In this document: positions 1 through 8,730 of the stretch, in pieces
How the letters are laid out: each line of letters begins with the position of its first letter
How positions within the stretch are numbered: position 1 is the stretch's first letter
From: Gammaproteobacteria bacterium
GTDB lineage: Bacteria > Pseudomonadota > Gammaproteobacteria > Steroidobacterales > Steroidobacteraceae
Reading direction: 5' to 3'
Assembly: GCA_028870275.1 (NCBI GenBank)
Contig: JAGWPY010000017.1
Location: forward strand, 1 to 54,040
DNA length: 54,040 nucleotides
Notes under the pieces: generated by a model
The model's database searches: none
The model's input: the letters and a program-made list of their open reading frames with translations, nothing else
What the model was told of the DNA's origin: nothing
Made by a program: the position numbers and the translations under genes

Positions 1-713
1 ATGTAGGTCCAATACTCGCCCCGTGGTTCGAGCCGATAACCCGAGAAATCGATCAACTGCACGAGCTCGCGGTGCGCGGGCCCGGAGTATTCGAAATGAT
101 AGCCTTCGATCGAATTCTCCTGGATCACCTTCCAGTTCGCCGCGACCGGCACGTCGACCTCCTCGACCAGTTCCAGCTCGTCGAGGTCCGGAAGGAAGCG
201 GCGCAGTTGCGCGTCCGCCTCCGGCGCCATCGCGGCGACCGGTTTGGCCGATGGGTCCAGATTGACGAATACGAACGATCCGAAGGTCTCGACCCGCACG
301 GATTTGAGGGCGTGATCGGCGCGGCGGAACTGCGCCATCTGCGCCGTGCAAGGAGCGCCGCGCAGCGATCCGTCGAGGGCGTAGGTCCAGGCGTGGTAGG
401 GGCAGGTCACCACCGGCGAGCGACCCCGGCGTGCCTGCAGCAGCCGATTGCCGCGGTGCTGGCATACGTTGTGGAAGGCGCGCAGCTGTCCGTCCCGGCC
501 GGAGATGACCAGCACGCTCTGATCGAAGATGTCCTGGGTCACGAAAGCCCCGGGCTCGCGCAGTTCGTTGCGATGCGCGACCAGGTGCCAGGAGCGCATG
601 AAGATGCGCTCCCGCTCGCGCTCGAATACCTCGGCATCGTAGAAATATCGGGCGGGCAGGCTGTAACCAGCCGCCTGGTCCGTCTCGCTCCAGTCGCTCG
701 CGTCGATGGTCAT
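1..713 (-). CDS. Rieske non-heme iron oxygenase alpha subunit, partial (C-terminus beyond window); possibly glycine-betaine or related quaternary-amine oxygenase
   Basis: Reverse-strand reading from ATG at 713 gives MTIDASDWSETDQAAGYSLPARYFYDAEVFERERERIFMRSWHLVAHR...FHNVCQHRGNRLLQARRGRSPVVTCPYHAWTY, a CxH...CxxH Rieske motif. No stop before the window edge, so it is absent from the ORF track. Confidence 0.85.
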   Translation of the reverse strand, partial: MTIDASDWSETDQAAGYSLPARYFYDAEVFERERERIFMRSWHLVAHRNELREPGAFVTQDIFDQSVLVISGRDGQLRAFHNVCQHRGNRLLQARRGRSPVVTCPYHAWTYALDGSLRGAPCTAQMAQFRRADHALKSVRVETFGSFVFVNLDPSAKPVAAMAPEADAQLRRFLPDLDELELVEEVDVPVAANWKVIQENSIEGYHFEYSGPAHRELVQLIDFSGYRLEPRGEYWTY

Positions 714-776
714 GTCCTCTCCCATGGGTTCGCGTGGGGCGAATCTAGTCCGGGCGCTTTTGACCAGCCTGCTTGA

Positions 777-798
777 TTTCGTCATGCTGGTGACGAAA
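777..798. promoter_or_regulatory. Inverted repeat TTTCGTCA-N6-TGACGAAA between divergent Rieske and GlxA-family genes
   Basis: Perfect 8-bp arms read directly; lies in the divergent intergenic region. Confidence 0.4.
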
Positions 799-832
799 AT
801 GCACCCAGCGTCAACGAAGGGAAGCCGCGATC

Positions 833-1831
833 GTGTACAGGCTCGCCTTGGTACTGCTGCCGGATTACTCCCACCTCGAACTCGCCGCCGCGGTCGAACC
901 GCTGTTCGTCGCCAACTGGCTCGCCCAGCAGGCGGTGTTCGCCTGGTCGCTGGTCTCGGTCGACGGCGCGGCGGTTCGCGCCAGCAACGGCATGCTCGTG
1001 CCGGTCGATGGCGCGCTCGCCGCCGCCGACGATTGCGCGTCGGTATTCGTGCTCGCCAGTTTCGATGCGCCGCCGATGGCGCGCGATCCTCGCCTGCTGC
1101 GCTGGCTCAAGCGCCGGGCGCGTGCCGGAGTCGAGATCGGTGGACTGGAGAACGGCACCTTGGCCCTCGCCGAGGCCGGACTCCTCGATGGCCAGCGGGT
1201 CGCCGTTCACTGGGACAACGTGATCGGCTTTGCCGAGCGTCATACGCGCACCCGGCCGGTCGCCCAGCTGTTCGCGCGCGGCGCGCAGCGGATCAGTTGC
1301 GCCGGCGGAGCCGCCGTGCTCGATCTGATGATCGAGTGGATCGCCTGGCGCGGACACTCGGAACTCGCCAGCGAAGTCGCCCAACATCTGTTGCTCGCCC
1401 CGCTGCGCCGGGGCGAGCGCGAGCAACGGGCCGCACGCGCCGAGCCCGACCTCGACAGGGACCCGGTGGTCGCCCACGCGGTCAGGATCATGCGTGAGAC
1501 CTTCGATGCGCCCCTGCCCTGCGGCGAGCTGGCGAGCCGGGTGGGGTTGTCGTTGCGGCAGCTGGAGCGGCGGTTCCGCTCGGCCCTGGGCTCGACGCTC
1601 CTCAAACACTATCGCCAGGTGCGCATCGCCGCGGCCCATCAGCTCCTGCAGCAGACCGAACTGGGGGTACTCGAGGTCGCGATCGCCTGCGGGTTCGCTT
1701 CGACGGAGTACTTCTCCCGGCTCTACCGACGTCAGTTCCACTGTTCGCCGAGCGCGGACCGCCGTCAATCGACGGCGGCGCCCGTCATGCGCGGCAGCCG
1801 CCAAGTCGGCGTCGCGCGGGCGCCACATTGA
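833..1831 (+). CDS. GlxA-family transcriptional regulator (DJ-1/PfpI-like domain plus AraC HTH), GbdR/CdhR-like
   Basis: N-terminal LVLLPDYSHLELAAAVEPLFVAN...; C-terminal AraC HTH LASRVGLSLRQLERRFRSALGSTLLKHYRQVRIAAAHQLL...VAIACGFASTEYFSRLYRRQF. Confidence 0.85.
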   Translation: MYRLALVLLPDYSHLELAAAVEPLFVANWLAQQAVFAWSLVSVDGAAVRASNGMLVPVDGALAAADDCASVFVLASFDAPPMARDPRLLRWLKRRARAGVEIGGLENGTLALAEAGLLDGQRVAVHWDNVIGFAERHTRTRPVAQLFARGAQRISCAGGAAVLDLMIEWIAWRGHSELASEVAQHLLLAPLRRGEREQRAARAEPDLDRDPVVAHAVRIMRETFDAPLPCGELASRVGLSLRQLERRFRSALGSTLLKHYRQVRIAAAHQLLQQTELGVLEVAIACGFASTEYFSRLYRRQFHCSPSADRRQSTAAPVMRGSRQVGVARAPH

Positions 1832-1844
1832 ATGACCTTTCAAT
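1827..1844. promoter_or_regulatory. BetI-like box 1 (ATTGAATGACCTTTCAAT)
   Basis: Resembles the remembered E. coli BetI operator ATTGATTGGACGTTCAAT; upstream of the TonB receptor at 1994. Confidence 0.45.
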
Positions 1845-1912
1845 CAGGCAGGTGGCTGCTTGAAACCGCAGGACGGTTGAGCCAAGATACGACCCGAGCG
1901 CAACCGGGACGC

Positions 1913-1930
1913 ATTGAGTGGTCATTCAAT
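1913..1930. promoter_or_regulatory. BetI-like box 2 (ATTGAGTGGTCATTCAAT)
   Basis: Inverted repeat GCATTGA-N8-TCAATGC, ~65 bp upstream of the TonB receptor start; near-identical to the box at 8494. Confidence 0.55.
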
Positions 1931-1993
1931 GCGTTGCGCGTGCGAACTGGCTCTACGGAACTCCACGACAATATTCAACGAAGGGACTAGCCC

Positions 1994-4666
1994 ATGAACT
2001 CCAAGCTCACGATGGCGATTGCCGCGATCCTCGGTGGCGTGTCATTCGGCGCGGCGGCTGCGACCTCTCCGGCACCTGCGGCCGGATCGACCGCGGATGC
2101 CGGACTCGGCTCGCTGCAGGAAATCACGGTGACCGCGCAGCGCCGCTCGGAGAACATGCAGGACGTGCCGATCGCGATGCAGGCGTTCACCGGCAAGTCG
2201 CTCAAACAGCTGAACATCACCACGTTCGACGACTACGTGAAGTACCTGCCGAACGTGTCCACGCAGAACAACGGTCCCGGACAGAACGAGGTGTTCATGC
2301 GCGGCCTGTCGGCCGGCGCCCAGGGCACGCAGGGCAGCGGCTCGACCGCGTTCTTCCCGAACGTGGCGATCTACCTCGACAACCAGTCCGGCCAGTTGCC
2401 GAACCGCAATCTCGACGTGTATGCGGCCGACCTGAACCGGATCGAAGTGCTGGAGGGTCCGCAGGGCACCCTGTTCGGCGCCGGCGCCGAGGCGGGCGTG
2501 ATCCGCTACATCACCAATCAGCCCAAGCTCAACGTGACCGAGGGCAACGTCGACGCCGCCTACAGCGTCACCGCCCATGGCGATCCGAACACCAACGCGA
2601 CCGCCGTGTTGAACCTTCCGCTGATCGACGATCACATGGCGGTGCGCGCGGTGCTCTACAGCGATTCGCGCGGCGGCTACATCGACAACGTACCGGCGAC
2701 CTTCACGCGCCAGAACACCGACATCGGCATTCACTACGCCAACTATCCGGCGGTCAATGGCCAGTGCCCGAACGGCCAGCCGAACGCCGGATATTGCGTG
2801 CCCCCGAACGCCGCTTCGATCAACAACTACAACATCGCGCGCCGCGCGATCAATCCGGTCACCTACAAGGGCGGCCGCGTCGAGGCTCTGTACAAGTTCA
2901 ACGACGACTGGGACGTACTGCTCACCCAGATGTACCAGAACCTCGACTCGCAGGGCGTGTTCTACCAACAGCCGAACGCTTCCGACGGCCAGGCGCTCGC
3001 CCCGCTCGAGGTCACGCTGTTCAATCCGAGCTACAACAAGGACAAGTTCGAGAACACCTCCTGGACCGTCAACGGCAAGCTCGGTTGGGCGAAGCTCGTC
3101 TATACCGGTGGCTACCTCGTGCGCCACATGGAGCAGCTCGGCGACTACACCAATTATTCCCGTGGCGTGTACGCCGACTACTACCAGTGCTACGGTCCGG
3201 GTTCGGGCGGCGATGCGAGCCTCACCTCGACCTGCTTCACGCCGAGCGCGACCTGGCACTCGCTCGAACGCAACGAGCACATGCAGCACGAATTCCGCGT
3301 GAGCACTCCCGATGATTGGCGCACCCGCGCGATCGCCGGCGTCTACTTCGAGACCAACAAGGTCTACGACCAGACCCGCTGGACCTACAAGTCGATCCCG
3401 AACTGCACCTCGACCCTGACCACGGGCTGCCTCTCCGACGTTGGCACCTTCCCGGGCTCGAGCGTCGAGAACCCGGGCGTGCAGCCCGACACGACGTCCT
3501 TCTATCAGGACACGCAGCGCGAGACCAAGCAGCTCGCGTTCTTCGTCTCCGCCGACTACGACATCATTCCGAAGGTGCTGACCGTGACGGTCGGCACCCG
3601 GCACTTCCGCTTCGACAATTCCTCGGCCGGCAGCGTGCTCAGCAGCTTCGGCTGCTTCGAGGCCGGCACGCCGGCGGGCGGCTGCCACAATCCGAACTAC
3701 TCCTACAATCTGAACAGCCTGGGACTGTCCGATACCGAGTCCGGCTGGAAGAGCCGGGCGAACCTCACCTGGCACCTGAACCGCAACGTGATGTTCTATT
3801 ACACCTGGTCGCAGGGCTTCCGGCCGGGCGGCTTCAACCAGAACGGCGGCACGCTGCACATTCTCGACGCCAGCGGCAACTACCAGTACATCCTGCCGAA
3901 GGCCTATCACTCCGACTCGCTGACCAACAACGAGCTGGGTTGGAAGACCGAGTGGCTCGATCACCGCCTGCAGTGGAACGGGGCGATCTATCGCGAGAAC
4001 TGGAACGACGCCCAGATCGCCTTCTTCGATCCGGGCATCGGCCTCGGCAACATCTACTTCGACACGAACGGCCAGAACTTCGTGATCAAGGGCCTGGAGA
4101 CCTCGGTGGTCGCCCGCGTGACCACGGGCCTCACGCTGCAGGGATCGGCGGCATGGAACCAGAGCCGGCAGACCAACTCGCCGGCGCTGATCAACAACGT
4201 GCCGGGCAGTGCCAACTTCGGCAAGCCGATCACCGAGTATTGCCCGTCCGGCCCGACGTCCTGCATCGCGGTCGCCAACCCGTTCGGACCGGTCGGCTCG
4301 CCGAGCGCCAATTCGCCGCCGATGCAGTTCTCGCTGCGCGCGCGCTATGAGTGGTCGATGCAGGATTACAGCTGGTTCGTGCAGGCCGGCGCGGTGCACA
4401 CCGACCACTCGTTCACGCAGGCGGGTTCCGCGCAGTCGTTCGCGCAGTCCGGTTCGATCAGCGGGCGGTTGCGCTGGGAGAACCCGGCCTACACGACCTA
4501 CGATGCCTCGCTGGGCGTCGCCAAGGACCAGTGGAACGCCAAGCTGTTCATCGAGAACCTCACGAACTCCAACGCGAGCGTCAACACGAACAGCGACCAG
4601 TTCATCCTGGCCGAGACGCCGCTGCGGCCGCGCGTGATCGGCGTGTCCTTCGGATACAACTTCTAA
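1994..4666 (+). CDS. TonB-dependent outer-membrane receptor
   Basis: Signal peptide, TonB-box/plug region (EITVTAQRRSENMQDVPIAMQAFTG), RIEVLEGPQGTLFGAGAEAGVIRYIT, C-terminal beta-strand ending VSFGYNF. Confidence 0.92.
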   Translation: MNSKLTMAIAAILGGVSFGAAAATSPAPAAGSTADAGLGSLQEITVTAQRRSENMQDVPIAMQAFTGKSLKQLNITTFDDYVKYLPNVSTQNNGPGQNEVFMRGLSAGAQGTQGSGSTAFFPNVAIYLDNQSGQLPNRNLDVYAADLNRIEVLEGPQGTLFGAGAEAGVIRYITNQPKLNVTEGNVDAAYSVTAHGDPNTNATAVLNLPLIDDHMAVRAVLYSDSRGGYIDNVPATFTRQNTDIGIHYANYPAVNGQCPNGQPNAGYCVPPNAASINNYNIARRAINPVTYKGGRVEALYKFNDDWDVLLTQMYQNLDSQGVFYQQPNASDGQALAPLEVTLFNPSYNKDKFENTSWTVNGKLGWAKLVYTGGYLVRHMEQLGDYTNYSRGVYADYYQCYGPGSGGDASLTSTCFTPSATWHSLERNEHMQHEFRVSTPDDWRTRAIAGVYFETNKVYDQTRWTYKSIPNCTSTLTTGCLSDVGTFPGSSVENPGVQPDTTSFYQDTQRETKQLAFFVSADYDIIPKVLTVTVGTRHFRFDNSSAGSVLSSFGCFEAGTPAGGCHNPNYSYNLNSLGLSDTESGWKSRANLTWHLNRNVMFYYTWSQGFRPGGFNQNGGTLHILDASGNYQYILPKAYHSDSLTNNELGWKTEWLDHRLQWNGAIYRENWNDAQIAFFDPGIGLGNIYFDTNGQNFVIKGLETSVVARVTTGLTLQGSAAWNQSRQTNSPALINNVPGSANFGKPITEYCPSGPTSCIAVANPFGPVGSPSANSPPMQFSLRARYEWSMQDYSWFVQAGAVHTDHSFTQAGSAQSFAQSGSISGRLRWENPAYTTYDASLGVAKDQWNAKLFIENLTNSNASVNTNSDQFILAETPLRPRVIGVSFGYNF

Positions 4667-4686
4667 ACAGGGATTGCGGCGAGGCA

Positions 4687-4722
4687 AACCCGCCGCCGGC
4701 GCGAGCGCGCCGGCGGCGGGTT
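4687..4722. terminator. Bidirectional terminator-like hairpin between convergent genes
   Basis: Perfect 16-bp arms AACCCGCCGCCGGCGC-GAGC-GCGCCGGCGGCGGGTT between the TonB receptor and betA stops. Confidence 0.65.
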
Positions 4723-4735
4723 CCGGCGAGCGCGT

Positions 4736-6406
4736 TCAGCGCTGGGCTTCCCGCCAGTTCGTCGGCGCGTGGAACGGGGCGTCCGAGGCCGGCAGCAGGC
4801 CGCGGCCGAGGATGTGGTCGGCCGCCTTCTCGGCGAGCATGATGGTCGGCGCGTTCAGGTTGCCCGTCGTGACCGAGGGCATGATCGAGGAATCGACGAC
4901 CCGCAGCCGCTCCACGCCGTAGACTCTCGTTTCGGGGTCGACCACGGCCATATGATCCTGCGCGGCTCCCATCTTGCACGAACAGGAGGGGTGGTAGGCG
5001 CTCTCCACCTTGTTGCGCACGAACTCGTCGATCTGCTCGTCGGCGACCACCTCGGCGCCCGGTTGTATTTCGCGGCCGCGGAATCGATCGAAGGCCGGTT
5101 GCGCGAAGATCTCGCGGGTCAGGCGCACGCAGGCGCGCATCTCGACCATGTCGTCCGGATGGCTCAGGTAGTTGAACAGGATCTTCGGCTTCTGCATCGG
5201 ATCGGCCGAGGCGAGCCGCACCCAGCCGCGGCTCTTCGAGCGCATCGGGCCGACGTGCGCCTGGAAGCCGTGTTCCTTGGCGAGCGTCGAGCCGTCGTAG
5301 GCCACGGCGAGCGGCAGGAAGTGATACTGAATGTCGGCGTACGGAACCCCGGGCCGGCTGCGGATGAAGCCGCAACTCTCGAAGTGGTTGGTCGCGCCGA
5401 GCCCGTCCTTGAACAGCAGCCAGCGCAGGCCCACCTTGAACTTGCCGAAAGGCTTGATGGAGGGATAGAGGCTTACCGGCTCGCGGCAGGCGACCTGAAA
5501 ATAGAATTCCAGGTGATCCTGCAGGTTCTCGCCGACTCCGGGCAATTCATGCACCACCGCGATACCGTGCTCGCGCAACTCCGCGGCCGGTCCCACACCA
5601 GAGAGCTTGAGCAATTGCGGTGAGTTGATCGGCCCGCCGGAGAGGATCACCTCGCGCGCCGCCCGGGCCACTTCGAGGCGGTCGCCGCGTCGGAACTCGA
5701 CGCCGACCGCCCGCCGTCCCTCGAACAGCACGCGCGTGACCAGCGCGTGGGTGATCACCTGCAGGTTCGGGCGTCGCATCGCCGGGCGCAGGTAGGCGAC
5801 GGCCGCGCTGCAGCGCCGGCCGTTCGCCACCGTCATGTCCATACGGCCGAAGCCTTCCTGCTGCGCGCCGTTGATGTCGCCGGTGCGTGCGTAGCCCGCC
5901 TGTTCGGCCGCGGCCAACCAGGCCGCGTGCAGCGGATTCTCCATGGTGCCGTAACGGGTGCCGAGTGGGCCGCGATCGCCCCGATAGGCATCGCCGCCCT
6001 CGGCGCGGGTCTCGGCGCGCTTGAAGTATGGCAGCACGTCCGCATAGCGCCAGCCCGCCGCGCCCTGTTCGGCCCAGCGCTCGTAGTCCTGGGGATTGCC
6101 GCGTACGTACACGAGGCCGTTGATCGAGGAGGACCCGCCGAGGACCTTGCCGCGCGGCGTATGCATGCGTCGGCCGCCGAGATGCGGTTCGGGTTCCGTG
6201 TGATAGAACCAGTTGTACTTCGGCATGTTCATCGGAATCGACAGCGCCGAGGGCATCTGGATGTAGATCGAGCGGTCCGAACCGCCGTATTCCAGGACCA
6301 GCACGCGATTGCGGCCGTCCGCGCTCAGCCGGTCGGCGAGCACGCAACCGGCCGATCCCGCGCCGACGATCACATAATCGAAGTTCATTTCGCTCACGAT
6401 GCTCAT
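4736..6406 (-). CDS. betA: Choline dehydrogenase (GMC oxidoreductase)
   Basis: FDYVIVGAGSAGCVLADRLSADGRNRVLVLEYGGSD; HTPRGKVLGGSSSINGLVYVRGNPQDYERW; ESAYHPSCSCKMG; directly downstream of BetI-BetB. Confidence 0.9.
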   Translation of the reverse strand: MSIVSEMNFDYVIVGAGSAGCVLADRLSADGRNRVLVLEYGGSDRSIYIQMPSALSIPMNMPKYNWFYHTEPEPHLGGRRMHTPRGKVLGGSSSINGLVYVRGNPQDYERWAEQGAAGWRYADVLPYFKRAETRAEGGDAYRGDRGPLGTRYGTMENPLHAAWLAAAEQAGYARTGDINGAQQEGFGRMDMTVANGRRCSAAVAYLRPAMRRPNLQVITHALVTRVLFEGRRAVGVEFRRGDRLEVARAAREVILSGGPINSPQLLKLSGVGPAAELREHGIAVVHELPGVGENLQDHLEFYFQVACREPVSLYPSIKPFGKFKVGLRWLLFKDGLGATNHFESCGFIRSRPGVPYADIQYHFLPLAVAYDGSTLAKEHGFQAHVGPMRSKSRGWVRLASADPMQKPKILFNYLSHPDDMVEMRACVRLTREIFAQPAFDRFRGREIQPGAEVVADEQIDEFVRNKVESAYHPSCSCKMGAAQDHMAVVDPETRVYGVERLRVVDSSIMPSVTTGNLNAPTIMLAEKAADHILGRGLLPASDAPFHAPTNWREAQR

Positions 6407-6419
6407 CGCTCCTGAAGGG

Positions 6420-8510
6420 TCAATACGGCGCGTCGACGTCGCCCATCGCGACGTACACGCTCTTCAACTGCGTATAGTGTTCGATCGCCGCCCTGCCGTT
6501 CTCTCGACCGAGTCCGGAGAGCTTCACGCCGCCGAACGGCAGTTCGATCGGCGTGACGTTGTAGTGGTTGATCCAACAGGTGCCGGCCTGCAGCCGCGCG
6601 ATCACGCGGTGCGCCCGGGTGAGATCGTTGGTGAACACGCCGGCGGCGAGGCCGAACTCGGTGGCGTTTGCACGCGCCACCACGTCGTCCTCGTCCTCGA
6701 ATTCCAGCACCGACATGACCGGCCCGAAGATCTCCTCGCGCACGATGGCCATGTCGTCGTGGCAGCCGTCGAACACCGTCGGTGCGACGAAGTAGCCGTT
6801 GGCGAGGTCGCCCTCGGTGACCCGCCGGCCGCCGATCAGCGCGCGCGCGCCCTCGGCCCTGCCGCGGGCGATGTAGCCCAGGACCTTGTGCATGTGCGCC
6901 TCGCTCACCAGCGGGCCGATCTGCGTGGCGGGATCGAGCGGGTCGCCGATCTTCATCCGCGCCGTGCGCGCGACCAGTCTCTCGAGAAAAGCGGCCTTGA
7001 CGGCGCGGTGCACGAATACGCGCGTGCCGTTCGAGCAGACCTGCCCGGTCGAGTAGAAATTGGCGAGCAGCGCCGCGCTGACCGCGTTGTCGAGCTTGGC
7101 GTCGTCGAAGACGATCAGCGGTGATTTGCCGCCGAGTTCGAGCGTGACGCTCTTGAGCGTCGATGCCGCATCGCTCATCACCGCCTTGCCGGTGCCGACC
7201 TCGCCGGTCAGGGAGACCTTGCGGATGCCCGGGTGCCGCGTGATCAGGCGGCCGGTGTCCGCAAAGCCCTGCACGACCTGGAACACGCCACGCGGCACTC
7301 CCGCCTCGAGGAAGATCTCTTCGAGCTTCACCGCGGTGAGGGGCGTGATCTCCGCCGGCTTGAAGATCATCGCATTGCCGCAGGCGAGCGCCGGCGCGGC
7401 CTTCCAGCAGGCGATCTGCAGAGGGTAGTTCCAGGCGCCGATCCCGGCGACCACACCGAGAGGTTCGCGCCGCGTGTAACCGAAGGCCTGGGGTCCGAGA
7501 TCCACGTGCTCGCCACTCAGCGACTGAGCAAGGGCGGCGAAATACTCGATGCACTCGGCGCCGGACAGGACGTCGACCACGCGGGTCTCCTGAATGGGCT
7601 TGCCGGTGTCCCGGGTCTCGAGCATCGCGAGCTCGTCGTTGCGCTCGCGCAGGAGCGCCGCGGCCTGGCGCAGAACGCGCGCGCGCTGCGCACCGGGCCA
7701 TGCGGCCCACTGCGCCTGCGCCTGCGCCGCCGCGGCCACGGCCGCATCGACCTCGGCGGGACCCGCGACCTCGACGTGCGCGAGCACTTCGCCGGTGGCG
7801 GGATTGATGGTCGCGAAACGTTCGCCCGGTGCGGGTCCGGACGCCTTGGTGGCGGCCTTCGCCGGGTCGAGCCGTTCCTCGACGGCGGCTGCCGCGGAAA
7901 TCGCCTTCAACCGGCCATCCACGAACTCCGTGAGCAAGGCCCGGGCGCTTTCGCTATCGGCTTCCGACCACTCCGACAGCGCCGCGCGCAGCCAGACCCC
8001 GTCGATCATCGCGGCGATCATCGAGGCGATGCTGCGCGCCTCCTCGGGCGGAGCGAGCCGCGCCAGCGAGGCACGAAGATTCGACAGCATGCGCCGCTGA
8101 TAGACCGTTTGGACGCGACGCAGGCCCTCGATCTGCAGGACCTGTCCCCAGAACGCGAGCCAGGCCGTACCGGTCCTGCGGTCGAACTCCGCCGGCGCGA
8201 GATTCGCGTCGATGACCGCCTGGATCCTGCCGCGAGGCGTGTGCGCATGACGCAGACGCGCGCGCACCTGATCGGCCACGCGGCGGGCCAGGGAGCGGAA
8301 CGCCGCCACCAGCAGCCCGTCCTTGTCGCCGAAATAATGTGCCACCAGGCCGGCGGACACCTCGGCGCGCGCGGCGATCTGAGCGAGCGTAGTGCCCGTG
8401 AAGCCGACTTCCGCTAGGCTGTCGATCGTCACCTCGATCAGTTGGCGCCGGCGCATCTCCTCGACCGGTTCCCGGGGCGGATCGATTCGCGAGGTTGAGT
8501 GGGTATTCAA
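6420..8510 (-). CDS. betI-betB: BetI (TetR-family repressor)-BetB (betaine aldehyde dehydrogenase) fusion protein
   Basis: Single 696-aa ORF. N-term [53 protein letters not shown] (BetI-like); C-term [19 protein letters not shown]...[45 protein letters not shown] (BetB-like). Start is TTG at 8510 or ATG at 8456. Confidence 0.88.
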   Translation of the reverse strand: MNTHSTSRIDPPREPVEEMRRRQLIEVTIDSLAEVGFTGTTLAQIAARAEVSAGLVAHYFGDKDGLLVAAFRSLARRVADQVRARLRHAHTPRGRIQAVIDANLAPAEFDRRTGTAWLAFWGQVLQIEGLRRVQTVYQRRMLSNLRASLARLAPPEEARSIASMIAAMIDGVWLRAALSEWSEADSESARALLTEFVDGRLKAISAAAAVEERLDPAKAATKASGPAPGERFATINPATGEVLAHVEVAGPAEVDAAVAAAAQAQAQWAAWPGAQRARVLRQAAALLRERNDELAMLETRDTGKPIQETRVVDVLSGAECIEYFAALAQSLSGEHVDLGPQAFGYTRREPLGVVAGIGAWNYPLQIACWKAAPALACGNAMIFKPAEITPLTAVKLEEIFLEAGVPRGVFQVVQGFADTGRLITRHPGIRKVSLTGEVGTGKAVMSDAASTLKSVTLELGGKSPLIVFDDAKLDNAVSAALLANFYSTGQVCSNGTRVFVHRAVKAAFLERLVARTARMKIGDPLDPATQIGPLVSEAHMHKVLGYIARGRAEGARALIGGRRVTEGDLANGYFVAPTVFDGCHDDMAIVREEIFGPVMSVLEFEDEDDVVARANATEFGLAAGVFTNDLTRAHRVIARLQAGTCWINHYNVTPIELPFGGVKLSGLGRENGRAAIEHYTQLKSVYVAMGDVDAPY

Positions 8511-8511
8511 T
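8494..8511. promoter_or_regulatory. BetI-like box 3 (GTTGAGTGGGTATTCAAT)
   Basis: 15/18 identical to box 2 (1913..1930); overlaps the annotated TTG start of the betI-betB ORF. Confidence 0.55.
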
Positions 8512-8730
8512 TCGAGCTCCTCCTTGGATCGGGCCGCAACCGCCTGTGGACGCAGGCGGGAATTCCCCTTAAGATCGATCGGCCGTCGATTCCACGAATT
8601 TTATCAATCATTTAGGATCGATTGTGTGAGCGCCGACCCAAGCACGTTAAACGTTTATTCAAGCCGCCGCGCCAGCGCGCCATCATGCCGGCCACGATGG
8701 GCGCGGGTCAAGTTCGGTGCCCCTGCCTCT

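Noticed and set aside
2042-4687. 881-aa antisense ORF opposite the TonB receptor
   Set aside because: High-GC shadow ORF; low-complexity composition rich in Arg/Val/Gly, no family motif, while the plus-strand frame is a clear TonB receptor.
8597-8625. TTTATCAATCATTTAGGATCGATTGTG as an additional BetI box
   Set aside because: CAATC...GATTG arms have the opposite arrangement to the TTGA...TCAA box; too weak.
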